Source: Firmicutes bacterium FC7
Lineage (GTDB): Bacteria > Bacillota > Clostridia > Tissierellales > Tissierellaceae
Direction: 5' to 3'
NCBI GenBank assembly: GCA_022760735.1
Contig: JAKELU010000001.1
Coordinates: 261,607 to 325,606 of the forward strand
DNA length: 64,000 bases
Shown here: one piece after another, positions 54,473-63,796 of the stretch
Numbering within the stretch: the stretch's first letter is position 1
Layout: the number at the start of each line of letters is the position of its first letter
Translations under genes and position numbers: made by a program
The notes under the pieces: generated by a model
Database searches by the model: none
What the model was told of the DNA's origin: nothing
The model's input: the letters and a program-made list of their open reading frames with translations, nothing else

Positions 54473-55287
54473 TATTCAAACTCCTCAAAGATTTCATCTA
54501 AATCTAATTCTTCGCCTTCTTTATTATCATTCTTTTTGAAGATACTTGAATCCATTCCAAGAAGTGATAGGGATTTTTGTAAACTTGAATAAGGGATGTA
54601 ACCATTTTCATAATTGCTAATGACATATTCTAAATATTTTGATGGTACCCTAATAACTTCTGCCGCATTTAATAGTCTTTCATCAGCATTTATCATCCTA
54701 AATAAATATCTGGAAGTAGTATTGTTTCTGTCATTAAATAGTTCATTCTTTTTGTAATAATCTATCAAATTTATATCATAAAGTCGTTTTACCATTGCAG
54801 CATAACTAACTTGAAATTCAATTTGTAGTCTAACTATATCAACAGCATTAAGATACTTTGTTTTTTTCTTAAGTTCATATTTTATAAATTTATTTAGTTC
54901 TTCCTCTGGCATCAAAAAACAATTGGCAAAATGATATGCTCTGATCTCCGAAATACTTTCATCTATGTTTTCAATATCTAAGTCTATTTTTATATCTTGA
55001 TTACTATCTTCAAAATCATACAATATATGCCCAAGTTCATGTGCTATTGTAAATATCTCTCTAGATAATATCTCTGATGAATTTGATACTATTACTTCTT
55101 TGCCTTCATAGACAGTAGAAAATCCTAAAACTGTATCTTTGCCAAATGGATATCTAATTAAATGAATGCCTCTCTGTTCTATGAGACTAAAAATATCTTT
55201 AATGCCATAAGTCTGTATATTATGTTCTTGCCTCACCTTTAATGCTCTATCTTCAATCTCTGTAGTATCAATCCTCAATACTATCAC
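54472..55287 (-). CDS. ImmA/IrrE family metallopeptidase
   Basis: 271 residues. Zinc protease motif AHELGHILYDFE with HELGH at ~83-87 and a downstream glutamate/histidine region (EIRAYHFANCFLMPEEEL) define the family, which cleaves partner Xre repressors in mobile elements and DNA-damage responses. The C-terminal ~100 residues are an unassigned helical region. GTG start, overlapping the Xre gene by 20 bases, so the pair is co-translated. Confidence 0.9.
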   Translation of the reverse strand: MIVLRIDTTEIEDRALKVRQEHNIQTYGIKDIFSLIEQRGIHLIRYPFGKDTVLGFSTVYEGKEVIVSNSSEILSREIFTIAHELGHILYDFEDSNQDIKIDLDIENIDESISEIRAYHFANCFLMPEEELNKFIKYELKKKTKYLNAVDIVRLQIEFQVSYAAMVKRLYDINLIDYYKKNELFNDRNNTTSRYLFRMINADERLLNAAEVIRVPSKYLEYVISNYENGYIPYSSLQKSLSLLGMDSSIFKKNDNKEGEELDLDEIFEEFE

Positions 55288-55624
55288 ACTCTTTCATTTG
55301 GTAATATAGCTTTTCATGTGCATGAAATACCTTCAAAATCTCTTCAACTTTAGAAACTAAAGGTACTATATTTTCTACAGTAGATTTTTCTCTAAATAAT
55401 GTCACAAGTTCCTTTCTTTCTTCTTCTGCACTCGTAATCGCAGATGTTGGTACTCCTAAAAAGTCTGCTATCTTTTTAATCGTTACAAAAGAAATATCCA
55501 CTTGACCTTTTTCTAAACGAGAATATCTTTGTCTACTTGTTTCTAGTAAATCAGCCATTTGCTCCTGACTAATCTTTTTGCTTTGACGTAATTCTTTTAT
55601 TCTCATACCTAATGCATAACTCAT
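55268..55624 (-). CDS. Xre-family helix-turn-helix repressor
   Basis: 118 residues. The HTH_3 domain (~7-62: MRIKELRQSKKISQEQMADL, ETSRQRYSRLEKGQVDIS) is followed by a helical tail. The start is set at the ATG behind AGGAGGAG. It likely represses its own operon through the palindromes in the promoter and may be cleaved or inactivated by the ImmA/IrrE protein encoded next. Confidence 0.92.
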   Translation of the reverse strand: MSYALGMRIKELRQSKKISQEQMADLLETSRQRYSRLEKGQVDISFVTIKKIADFLGVPTSAITSAEEERKELVTLFREKSTVENIVPLVSKVEEILKVFHAHEKLYYQMKECDSIED

Positions 55625-55636
55625 AAACACTCCTCC

Positions 55637-55672
55637 TGTTATAATTATATAACAAATCTTGTTTTTTATCAA
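55637..55672 (-). promoter_or_regulatory. Promoter and operator of the Xre/ImmA/PIN operon
   Basis: TTGATA and TATAAT with a 17-base spacer on the minus strand. The -10 box lies inside the inverted repeat TGTTATA-ATTA-TATAACA (55637-55654), an ideal place for an Xre operator. Confidence 0.8.
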
Positions 55673-55692
55673 TATTTTTGTTACACTTTTGT

Positions 55693-55714
55693 TGCATATA
55701 TTATAACATATGCA
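55693..55714. promoter_or_regulatory. Second inverted repeat upstream of the Xre promoter
   Basis: TGCATAT and ATATGCA flank eight bases, about 25 bases upstream of the -35 box. Possible second operator. The rest of the 395-base gap up to 55954 shows no ORF I can support. Confidence 0.45.
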
Positions 55715-55954
55715 TCAATTAATTTTTGGTGACTTATATTAAATTATGTTTTTTATTTGTATAATTTTAAAAATTCCAATGAATTATTATATTCGTTTTT
55801 ATACTCACTAATATCTTTGAACAAAATCTTTTAAATAATATTTAACTCAATATAATTGATCTCCTATTTATTAAATTCCAAAATATTTGATTATTTACTA
55901 ATCATCATTAAACTAGTTTGAGAAGATTAATGATAATTGAATAGTAAACGACAA

Positions 55955-55996
55955 AAAACTCATAAAAATAGCTAAACAGCCATTTTTATGAGTTTT
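55955..55996 (-). terminator. Intrinsic terminator of the nitroreductase gene
   Basis: AAAACTCATAAAAATAGCT and AGCCATTTTTATGAGTTTT pair with one mismatch around four bases; a short T-run follows on the minus strand. Confidence 0.85.
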
Positions 55997-56019
55997 AAAT
56001 CTTAGCAATAAGGTTAAGA

Positions 56020-56523
56020 TTAGTATTTATCATAACTTACAATTTCATCTAATGCCTTCCTTGGTTTAGGCTCTGGAGTTTCAGCTGGGTAGCCCAATGG
56101 GAACATAGTTACAACTCTTACTTCTTCAGGAATTTCAAGTATCTCCTTTACAGCTTTTTCATCAAATCTACCTAGCCAACAAGTTCCTAATCCTTGATTA
56201 GTTGCCTCAAGAATCATAAAGGATGTAGCTATGCTTAGATCTACAGTATATCTTGGTTGACCACATGACATAACACCTGTTGGATCAGTTCCACAACATA
56301 CAATAATTATAGGAGCAGAACTTATCCACTCTTGGCTTACCTCTGCAAGTTTTTTTCTAGTTTCATTGTTTCTAACAACAATAAACCTCCAATCCTGCAT
56401 ATTTTTAGCAGATGGTGCCAATCTTGCTGCTTCTAGAATACTTTGAAGTTTTTCATCCTCTACTAATCTCTCACTAAATTTTCTTATACTTCTTCTAATC
56501 TTTATAGCTGAAATTACATCCAT
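56020..56523 (-). CDS. Nitroreductase family FMN-dependent oxidoreductase
   Basis: 167 residues. Family motifs [48 protein letters not shown] and the C-terminal [19 protein letters not shown] mark a small flavin reductase. Substrate unknown. Start revised to the ATG after AGGAGGTAAGATT. Single-gene unit. Confidence 0.93.
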   Translation of the reverse strand: MDVISAIKIRRSIRKFSERLVEDEKLQSILEAARLAPSAKNMQDWRFIVVRNNETRKKLAEVSQEWISSAPIIIVCCGTDPTGVMSCGQPRYTVDLSIATSFMILEATNQGLGTCWLGRFDEKAVKEILEIPEEVRVVTMFPLGYPAETPEPKPRKALDEIVSYDKY

Positions 56524-56853
56524 AATCTTACCTCCTAAATAAAGTAATCTAATCCAATATATCACATACTTAATTATATTCCTAATTATGGATATTCAAC
56601 AAAAGTTTCTAAAACCCTTTATAACTAAGTTAAAAAACTAGTAAGAACAAAATTTCACATATTTTTATACAATTATTACTTTGGGTATAATATTGAATAA
56701 TTTAAGTAAGGAAGCTATTAATTTATGTTAAATACAGAATATTTTCGGACTTTGCATGACCATTTTGTTATTTTGGCTTAGATTTAGTCTATAAGCTGGT
56801 ATAAATTTGCACAATTTTACAATTTCCATAGGAATCCTTTACATATTTCTTAA
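56524..56853. other. Intergenic region before the nitroreductase gene
   Basis: 330 A+T-rich bases. GGTATAATATT near 56689 looks like a plus-strand -10, followed by an 18-codon ORF (56724-56780) too short to support. It should also hold the nitroreductase promoter. Confidence 0.4.
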
Positions 56854-58362
56854 CTAAGTTCCTTTTTTGGTGCCAAGGTGGTAAAATCTATACTTTCCCT
56901 CGACTATTTCCATCATAAAATTATCATCCAGATACTTTTTCATACTTCCATCGTCATTATATATCCCATTTTCATCTAAAATAAAGTAATCAGCTCCATT
57001 TTCAATATAGTACTGAATCTGCTCCTCTACTCCCTTAGGTATATGATCATAAAGACCAATATTAGCACGCCATCCTTGTCTATTGCTTATACTTAATCTA
57101 CTTGGGTCAAAATGTCCCACTACTATAAGGTCGCCTTCTTTTGTATATTCATCTACTACTCTTCCAAAATCAACTATATCCTGACGTACCACCATTTGGT
57201 CCTTAACCATAATAAAGGAGTTATAAGCTGTATAAATTAGTATAATCACTACTATAACTCTACCAATATATCTAAGCCTAGATGAAATAAGGTATAAGGC
57301 TCTTGCAGCTAATATGGAGATAATCGGAGTTAAAAATATCAAATAATATTTAAATTTAATTACTGATACTATAAATATTACTTCTAGTATCATGGCTATT
57401 AACCAGTATAGAATTGGGGATTCTTTGTCTTTACTTGGAATTACTGATAGGGAGGTCAGGATAACAGTTAGTAGTCCTATAGTTCCTAAGACTAATATGA
57501 TAATAGTAAAACTTTCAGCTAAATTAGCTTTGTAGAAATCTATTGCCTCTGGTGTAAATATAGCTGATAAAAATTTAGGTAGTATATGCTTATTACCTAT
57601 ACCTTCAACAAACTTAAACTCAGCTATATGTCCAGAATAGAGTATATATAAGAAAGGAGGAAATAGTGAAATTATTGCAAATATCCATAGTTTTGCTTGT
57701 TTTATAAAATAAAGCCCATATTTTTCTATGGACATAAATAGAAAGGCAAGTCCTATAAAGATTGTTGGAGTTTTTTGAGATATAGCTAAAGCAGTAAAAA
57801 TTGCAGATAAGAATAAACTTGAGGTTCTTCGGCTACTCTCATAATAACTACAAAAAGTCTCTGATTGACTGTCAAATATATAAAAATAATAGAAGGCTCC
57901 ATTAAAGAAGCACAAGGCTGCTGATTCAGGCATTATGGCTCTTGAGTAAAATAAATTTAGTGGCAAAATTCCATAGATTATTATAGTTATCCAGGCTATC
58001 TCTATTCCATAGATTTTCTGTGATATTTTATATAGATAGTAAACTGATATCATAAAGAAAACTATAGGAACTAACCTTGCTAAGAAATAATGTTGTCCAA
58101 ATACCTTGTACAATATGGCTATTATAAATGTAGTTATTTGAAACTCCAGCTGTATGTAATTAGGCAATGGTCCATCATAGTTAAATTGAGGTTTTAATAT
58201 GTTGAATTCATGATTTAGAAAATTGCTAGCAATGGACTCAGTATCAGGTTGTCTCCACATATCTCCTACCTCAGGCGGAGCATTGTTTATACCTGGAATT
58301 CTCATAAGAAATATTGATAGTATAATTAAAATTGTGATCCATTTCCTTTTATCCCTTATCAT
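56854..58362 (-). CDS. GT39/ArnT-like membrane glycosyltransferase
   Basis: 502 residues with about ten to twelve helices. The acidic first loop (PPEVGDMWRQPDTESIASNF) and HYFLARLVPIVFF, YSRAIMPESAALCF fit lipid-linked-sugar-dependent transferases of the PMT/ArnT fold; the soluble C-terminal part starts near residue 395. It transfers a sugar from a polyprenyl carrier to an extracellular acceptor. Last in a three-gene set with an SMR-type flippase candidate and a DPM-like GT2. Its final residues, GTKKGT, are encoded by a 19-base repeat that abuts the TAG stop. Confidence 0.82.
   Translation of the reverse strand: MIRDKRKWITILIILSIFLMRIPGINNAPPEVGDMWRQPDTESIASNFLNHEFNILKPQFNYDGPLPNYIQLEFQITTFIIAILYKVFGQHYFLARLVPIVFFMISVYYLYKISQKIYGIEIAWITIIIYGILPLNLFYSRAIMPESAALCFFNGAFYYFYIFDSQSETFCSYYESSRRTSSLFLSAIFTALAISQKTPTIFIGLAFLFMSIEKYGLYFIKQAKLWIFAIISLFPPFLYILYSGHIAEFKFVEGIGNKHILPKFLSAIFTPEAIDFYKANLAESFTIIILVLGTIGLLTVILTSLSVIPSKDKESPILYWLIAMILEVIFIVSVIKFKYYLIFLTPIISILAARALYLISSRLRYIGRVIVVIILIYTAYNSFIMVKDQMVVRQDIVDFGRVVDEYTKEGDLIVVGHFDPSRLSISNRQGWRANIGLYDHIPKGVEEQIQYYIENGADYFILDENGIYNDDGSMKKYLDDNFMMEIVEGKYRFYHLGTKKGT
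56857..56875. repeat. 19-base dispersed repeat, copy 2, at the 3' end of the GT39 gene
   Basis: Minus-strand TGGCACCAAAAAAGGAACT runs straight into the TAG stop of the gene. Identical to 53527-53545. Confidence 0.75.
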
Positions 58363-58369
58363 ATCTATC

Positions 58370-58732
58370 CTACCTATTTAATATAAATACACCCATAACT
58401 ATTGCTGCAATTCCAATAATTTTGTTTAGAGTAATTGCTTCCTTGAAAAATATAGCCGCTGCTATTGCTACAATTACATAAGAAAAGCTTACCATTGGAT
58501 AAGCATAGCTTAATTCTGCTTTTGTTAAAACTTTAATCCACAATAGTGAAGAAATAGCAAAGGTAATCATTCCTATAATTATAGCAGGAGTTTTTAAAAT
58601 GCTAATTATGCTTGGTACAAGTTTTGAAAGACTTAAATTTAAGCCATCTAGTCTATTAGCTCCAGCCTTTAGGAGAACTTGTCCTGTAGCTCCAAAGAGT
58701 ATTGAAATTATTATCAATCCAAGCTGATTCAT
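58370..58732 (-). CDS. Small DMT/SMR-type transporter, ArnE/ArnF-like
   Basis: 120 residues with four helices. N-terminal LFGATGQVLLKAGANRLDGL and LWIKVLTKAELSYAYPMVS resemble EmrE/ArnE-type proteins that flip lipid-linked sugars or export cations. Directly follows the GT2 gene (adjacent stop and start codons) and precedes the GT39 gene, so flipping the polyprenyl-phosphate sugar is the best hypothesis. Confidence 0.82.
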   Translation of the reverse strand: MNQLGLIIISILFGATGQVLLKAGANRLDGLNLSLSKLVPSIISILKTPAIIIGMITFAISSLLWIKVLTKAELSYAYPMVSFSYVIVAIAAAIFFKEAITLNKIIGIAAIVMGVFILNR

Positions 58733-59485
58733 CTATCGTACCTTCCTTAATCTATGATATTTTAAGCCTAGTTTAAGATAACCGTTGATGGTTCTAACCA
58801 CCTTCATCTTACTAGGTGATTCTTTTAGATTGTATTCAAGTACAAGAGGTAGTTCTTCTATTTTCCCACCTAATTTACCTGCCTTAACTATTAATTCAAT
58901 CATGCAATCAAATCCCTTAGCCTCTATAAGTTTGTCCTTGTAGTGCTCTTTTAGCTTTCTTAAAAAACCAATATTATATGCTCTATATCCACAGGAATAA
59001 TCCCTAACATTCTTAATCCCAAACAATATATTTGCAAACAATGATGCTCCCTTGCTCAAAAATTTTCTATGTAGTGCTAATCCTTTTTCTCTTCCACCAT
59101 ATTGAAACCTTGATGCAATGACTATATCTAGAGCATTATTCTTTAATTTATTTACCATATAAGGTATTATATTTGGATTATGGGTATTGTCTGCATCCAT
59201 TGCTATGAGTACATCTTCATCTTTTAATTGTTGTAGAGCATAATCTATAATAGTTCTCATTCCCTGAGCTAACCCCTTGTTGACATTATGATTTAGATAG
59301 TTTATATGAGCATAGCTATTAGAATACTCTATTAAGTATTTTTCAGTTTCATCAGTACTTCCATCATTGACTACTATTACATCAATAGGTAGTTTAGATT
59401 TTTCTCTTATTTCATTTATTCGATCAAGTAATTTCCCAATACATGGACTCTCATTATATGCTGGAAGACCAACTAGTATTCTCAT
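58733..59485 (-). CDS. GT2 glycosyltransferase, dolichyl/polyprenyl-phosphate sugar synthase type
   Basis: 250 residues. GT-A fold motifs ILVGLPAYNE, VIVVNDGSTD, GLAQGMRTIIDYAL, DADNTHNP and SRFQYGGREKG; the C-terminus lacks membrane helices. It moves a sugar from a nucleotide donor to a polyprenyl phosphate. Start chosen at the ATG 5 bases after GAGTGA rather than an upstream TTG. First gene of the cassette. Confidence 0.88.
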   Translation of the reverse strand: MRILVGLPAYNESPCIGKLLDRINEIREKSKLPIDVIVVNDGSTDETEKYLIEYSNSYAHINYLNHNVNKGLAQGMRTIIDYALQQLKDEDVLIAMDADNTHNPNIIPYMVNKLKNNALDIVIASRFQYGGREKGLALHRKFLSKGASLFANILFGIKNVRDYSCGYRAYNIGFLRKLKEHYKDKLIEAKGFDCMIELIVKAGKLGGKIEELPLVLEYNLKESPSKMKVVRTINGYLKLGLKYHRLRKVR

Positions 59486-59563
59486 TATTTTCACTCTTTT
59501 CAATGGTTTATTTACTGTAGAGTATTACCAATTGGTCTCTTTAAAATACATAAGTTAAAAAAG

Positions 59564-61186
59564 CTATAGGAACCTAAGCAAGATTTCAATTTTAAGTCTT
59601 TCTATATAGTCATTTAAATCAATATTACAGAGTTCTTCTATTTTATTTATTCTATATCTTACAGTATTATTATGAATAAAAAGCTTGTTGGCTGCTTGTT
59701 TATAGTTCAAATTACTCTCTAAATATACCTTTAGGGTTTCGATTAATTCTTTAGAATTTTCCTCCTGCAACAGCGGCTTTATCTTATCTATGCTGCTTCC
59801 AAATTTCTTGCTTTCAACATTCTCTAGGGTCAACACACCAAATGGTCCTAAATCATAGAAGGCAATTGTCCTTAGTTTTGGATAAAGATAACTTCCAATT
59901 TCAATAGCTTTTTTAGCTTCCATAAAGCTTCTCTTAGTCATAACAATATTGTCTATAACATCACCAATGCCTATTCTAAATTCCCTCTCAGGAAATAGAT
60001 GATCCAACTCTTTTAGTAGTTTGATCATTTCGCTCCTACACTCAGATAAAACATCCTTAAACCTTGATATATCATATAAAATTAGGATTGTATTATCATC
60101 TATAATTCCAAAGATACATTTTGAATTAGGTAGCTTGTACAAGACATTATTAAACAATCTTTCTCTTTCTTCATATAATGACCTATCTTCTTTATCTTGA
60201 AGAACACAAATACAAATAAAACTACTATCTATATTTAGAGAAAAATTCAAGAAATTAGAAATGGCACTACGAATTTTTTGTTTTGTATTCAATTCACCAT
60301 TAACTAGGGAACTTAGAAATTCATCATAGTATTTCCCCTCAATATTATTCATTGAATAAATATGTTCATATAATTCGTAAAGTAAAGCAATGCTTACTTT
60401 GACAGAAAACATGCTATAATAGTCTATTTCGACATCCTTCTCCCATATGATTATCTTCGAAATAGTTAATCCCTTTATTGTAATAGGTATTACCAACCAT
60501 GAATCTCTATGAACTGATTCTAGATCTGTAAATCTAAAAATTTTTGGTTTATCACTGATTACATCTCTCCTATAGCTAAAGTCATATTCCTCTATAGGTT
60601 CAAAGTTAATTCGATTAACAGAAGGTTTAAATGTAGAAGGTGTTGTAAATATGGTTTTATCAACTAAATTCAATACAGAGATAGGTGCTTTTATCTCATT
60701 CTCAAGGCATGTTAAGATTTCATCTACCTTCTTCTTCAAGTTATATGGTTTAAGTGGGGTATCCTTTAGAATTGTCCTTTCAATTACGCTATTGATAAAT
60801 CTATTAATAGCAATGGAGTTAATTTGGCTTATTATATCAATCCAAGCAACATCACCAGGTATTTCTATCAATGGAAAGTTCAATGAATCTGCAAGATTTA
60901 TTATCTCCTGAGGTATTGAGTGAAGATATCTTGAAGTCTTTATTCCCATACCTGCCACATTCTTGCTATTTAAAAATCTTATTATCTCCTTAAAAAGCTC
61001 CATGTTATCTACAAATAAGAAACCTGTTGAAAGTACTAGCTCCTTACCTCTAAACCACTTATATCCATCAGGTGCATCAAAAACAGTAGCTGCATGTATT
61101 ACTCTATTGCCTCCGGATCTTCCAGCTATAAACTTATAGTCAGAAAAGAATCTATCACTCATCATTTCATTAACAGTAACACCCAT
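59564..61186 (-). CDS. PucR-family transcriptional regulator
   Basis: 540 residues. The N-terminal PucR domain (~1-125: TVNEMMSDRFFSDYKFIAGR, DGYKWFRGKELVLSTGFLF), a central GGDEF-like region (~300-415) and a C-terminal HTH_30 (YLESNLNYKQAANKLFIHNN, then TVRYRINKIEEL) are in order. PucR proteins activate purine or amino-acid-derivative catabolism in response to the substrate. It follows the two M20 hydrolase genes on the same strand after a terminator, so it probably controls them. Start behind GGAGGTGAT. Confidence 0.92.
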   Translation of the reverse strand: MGVTVNEMMSDRFFSDYKFIAGRSGGNRVIHAATVFDAPDGYKWFRGKELVLSTGFLFVDNMELFKEIIRFLNSKNVAGMGIKTSRYLHSIPQEIINLADSLNFPLIEIPGDVAWIDIISQINSIAINRFINSVIERTILKDTPLKPYNLKKKVDEILTCLENEIKAPISVLNLVDKTIFTTPSTFKPSVNRINFEPIEEYDFSYRRDVISDKPKIFRFTDLESVHRDSWLVIPITIKGLTISKIIIWEKDVEIDYYSMFSVKVSIALLYELYEHIYSMNNIEGKYYDEFLSSLVNGELNTKQKIRSAISNFLNFSLNIDSSFICICVLQDKEDRSLYEERERLFNNVLYKLPNSKCIFGIIDDNTILILYDISRFKDVLSECRSEMIKLLKELDHLFPEREFRIGIGDVIDNIVMTKRSFMEAKKAIEIGSYLYPKLRTIAFYDLGPFGVLTLENVESKKFGSSIDKIKPLLQEENSKELIETLKVYLESNLNYKQAANKLFIHNNTVRYRINKIEELCNIDLNDYIERLKIEILLRFL

Positions 61187-61253
61187 TAAATCACCTCCTA
61201 TATCTTTATGAGTATGTCCAAGTTAATTTTTTATTCTAAAAAAGCATAAGAAG

Positions 61254-61294
61254 AAAAAAGAACTATATTGACTTTGTATAAATCAATATAGTTC
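61254..61294 (-). terminator. Intrinsic terminator of the M20 hydrolase operon
   Basis: Perfect twelve-base arms GAACTATATTGA and TCAATATAGTTC, 11-base loop, T-rich tail on the minus strand. Confidence 0.9.
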
Positions 61295-61313
61295 CGATAT
61301 ATAAGTAACTAAT

Positions 61314-62558
61314 TTACTTGGCTAATTCGTATAGGACCTCCGAAAGCACCTGTGCACCTCTATATATATCATCAAAGGATGTAAATTCATCAGGTGCATG
61401 ACTAATTCCACCCTTGCTCGGTACAAATATCATACCAATATCAGTAATCCTAGCCATATTGAGCGCATCATGATATGCACCACTTGTAATATTCATATAT
61501 GGGATGTCAAGTTTCCTACAAGCTGAAGAAATTATGTCTACAATCTTCTTATCTGTCTTTTCAGGAACTTGGTTGGCTATAATATCTAACTCTGTTGTCA
61601 ACCCTCTCTTCTTAGCAACCTCATCTATATATTTTAATACTTCATTAAATAACTTTTCCTTCCTAGCAGCTGTTACATCTCTTATGTCAATACCAATCGT
61701 TACTTTTCCAGGTATTACATTAATAGCATTTGGGTCTACATATATTTCACCAACCGTCCCTACGGTTTCCTTGCCCATTGTATTGGCCAGTCTCTCTATT
61801 TCTAGTGCTATTTCAGCAGCTCCTAAAAATGCATCCTTCCTTAGTTCCATAGGAGTTGCTCCAGCATGGCCGGCTCTTCCGTTTAGAGTTAGTCTCATAT
61901 TTGTTGGAGCTGCAATCTGATCCACAACTCCTATTGGTATGTTATTTGCTTCTAATATTACGCTTTGTTCAATGTGCAGCTCTACAAAGCATTTTATCTT
62001 AGATGGATCACCCTTTACATACTCTATATTGTCCGGATTATATCCCCATTCCAATAGTGCCTGAGATAGTGTTACTCCAGAAGGATCTTTAAGTTTATCC
62101 AAATCGTCTCTGGTAAAATCACCTACAAAGGCTTTACTTCCTAGAGTACCTCCACCAAATCTTGCTGATTCTTCAGATACAAAGACACAAGCTTCCAGTG
62201 AATGCTTATGGGGTAAGTTGTTTTCTTTTATAGTTTGAAGAACTTCTATGGCAGAAAGTGTTCCAACTGTACCATCATAAGCCCCTCCAGAAACAACAGT
62301 ATCTATATGAGACCCACTCATAACCTTTGGTGCCTCAGGGTCACTTCCTTCAAGGACACCATATAAATTTCCGAAATCGTCATAGTGCACTTTTAGTCCA
62401 GCTTCCTCCATATAGCTTTTTACTAGGGTCATTGCTTCTCTTTCTTCTTTAGTAAAAGGTAGTCTAGTAATCCCATTTACGCCCTGTGCCCCAATTGTAG
62501 CTAGTTCTTCTAGACGCCTTCTTAATCTATCCCTATTTAACCATTTAGCAATATCCAT
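61314..62558 (-). CDS. M20 hydantoinase/carbamoylase-family amidase (N-carbamoyl-amino acid hydrolase or allantoate amidohydrolase)
   Basis: 414 residues. Metal-site motifs GSHIDTVVSGGAYDG, VSEESARFGGGTLGSKAF and ELHIEQSVILE, with the dimerisation domain GHAGATPMELRKDAF and C-terminal SGAYHDALNMARI. Family members split ureido or carbamoyl compounds. It neighbours a PucR regulator and another M20 peptidase, consistent with breakdown of purine- or hydantoin-derived compounds. AAGGTGAT precedes the start. Confidence 0.9.
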   Translation of the reverse strand: MDIAKWLNRDRLRRRLEELATIGAQGVNGITRLPFTKEEREAMTLVKSYMEEAGLKVHYDDFGNLYGVLEGSDPEAPKVMSGSHIDTVVSGGAYDGTVGTLSAIEVLQTIKENNLPHKHSLEACVFVSEESARFGGGTLGSKAFVGDFTRDDLDKLKDPSGVTLSQALLEWGYNPDNIEYVKGDPSKIKCFVELHIEQSVILEANNIPIGVVDQIAAPTNMRLTLNGRAGHAGATPMELRKDAFLGAAEIALEIERLANTMGKETVGTVGEIYVDPNAINVIPGKVTIGIDIRDVTAARKEKLFNEVLKYIDEVAKKRGLTTELDIIANQVPEKTDKKIVDIISSACRKLDIPYMNITSGAYHDALNMARITDIGMIFVPSKGGISHAPDEFTSFDDIYRGAQVLSEVLYELAK

Positions 62559-62574
62559 TTTATCACCTTTTTTA

Positions 62575-63765
62575 TTAACTGTTGGCCTCTAACCAATCTA
62601 TTGCACCTTGAGCAAGTAAGGCAGTACCTTTCCAGAATACATCTTCATCTACATTAAACTTAGAATTATGATGAGGGTATACAATTCCCTTTTCTTCATT
62701 TAATCCACCTAAGAAGAAGAAGGTACCAGGAACTAATTCTAGGAAATATGACATGTCTTCTCCACCCATTGTTGGTTCTTTAATCTCGATTATATCCTCT
62801 TCAGGTACTATCTTTTTAGCTGATTCAACAAAGCTTCTTGTAAAATCTTCATTGTTTATTACTGGAGGATATCCAAAATGGTAGGAATACTCATAATCAC
62901 CATGCATTCCTTTAGCTATACCTTCTACAATACTACCAATACTTGAGGCAATCCTTTCTCTGGTTTCAATGTCTAAGGCTCTTGCAGTACCTTCTATTTC
63001 AACATAATCAGGGATAATATTGTAAGCACTTCCACCACTTACTCTTCCAATGGTTACTACAGCAGGTTTTGTAGGTTTAATCTCACGACTGACAATGGTT
63101 TGGAGAGCTGATATTACTGGCCCTAACATTGCAATTGGGTCAACCCCTGTATTAGGCATAGCTCCATGGCATCCCTTGCCTATTAGTTTAATCTTAAAGC
63201 TATCAAGGCAAGCCATTATGTTGCTATAGCCTACACCAACTTGACCAGTATCTAATTCTTTAAAAATTCCACCGATATGCAAGCCCATTGCTGCATCAAC
63301 TTTAGGATTTTCCATGGCACCCTCTTCAATCATTGGCTTTGCTCCACCTGGACCTTCCTCAGCAGGTTGAAAAAGCAATTTAACATTCCCCTTTAATTTA
63401 TCCTTATGTTTATTTAGAATTTTTGCAGCACCTAATAGCATTGCTGTATGGGTATCATGGCCACAGGCATGCATATTGCCATTCGTTGAAGCAAAAGGAA
63501 GACCTGTTTCCTCTTCTATAGCAAGGGCATCCATGTCAGCTCTAAGAAGTATGGTCTTACCATCTATTCCACCTTTTATAAGGGCAACAATACCGTACCC
63601 ACCTACGTTTGTTCTATGTTCAATTCCCATTTCTTTAAGTCTATCTGATACATAAGCTGCTGTCTTTGGAAGCTCATGACCTATCTCAGGAATTTGATGA
63701 AGATCTCTTCTCCACTTGACTATTTCCTCTTGAATTGCCATAGCTTCATTTTTAATGTCTATCAT
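62575..63765 (-). CDS. M20 amidohydrolase, hippuricase/N-acyl-amino acid hydrolase type
   Basis: 396 residues. ILLRADMDALAIEEETGLPF, MHACGHDTHTAMLLG, FQPAEEGPGGAKPMIEEGAM and GLHIGG identify the metal sites; the dimerisation domain GCHGAMPNTGVDPI follows. Removes acyl or aminobenzoyl groups from amino acids. Sits 16 bases upstream of the carbamoylase-family gene and downstream of a transporter-like gene. GGGGGG upstream of the ATG. Confidence 0.9.
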   Translation of the reverse strand: MIDIKNEAMAIQEEIVKWRRDLHQIPEIGHELPKTAAYVSDRLKEMGIEHRTNVGGYGIVALIKGGIDGKTILLRADMDALAIEEETGLPFASTNGNMHACGHDTHTAMLLGAAKILNKHKDKLKGNVKLLFQPAEEGPGGAKPMIEEGAMENPKVDAAMGLHIGGIFKELDTGQVGVGYSNIMACLDSFKIKLIGKGCHGAMPNTGVDPIAMLGPVISALQTIVSREIKPTKPAVVTIGRVSGGSAYNIIPDYVEIEGTARALDIETRERIASSIGSIVEGIAKGMHGDYEYSYHFGYPPVINNEDFTRSFVESAKKIVPEEDIIEIKEPTMGGEDMSYFLELVPGTFFFLGGLNEEKGIVYPHHNSKFNVDEDVFWKGTALLAQGAIDWLEANS

Positions 63766-63796
63766 ATTAATCCCCCCAATTAAATATTAATGTAAT

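Noticed and set aside
56724..56780. 18-codon ORF after a good -10-like sequence
   Set aside because: Too short, weak ribosome spacing and no recognisable product.
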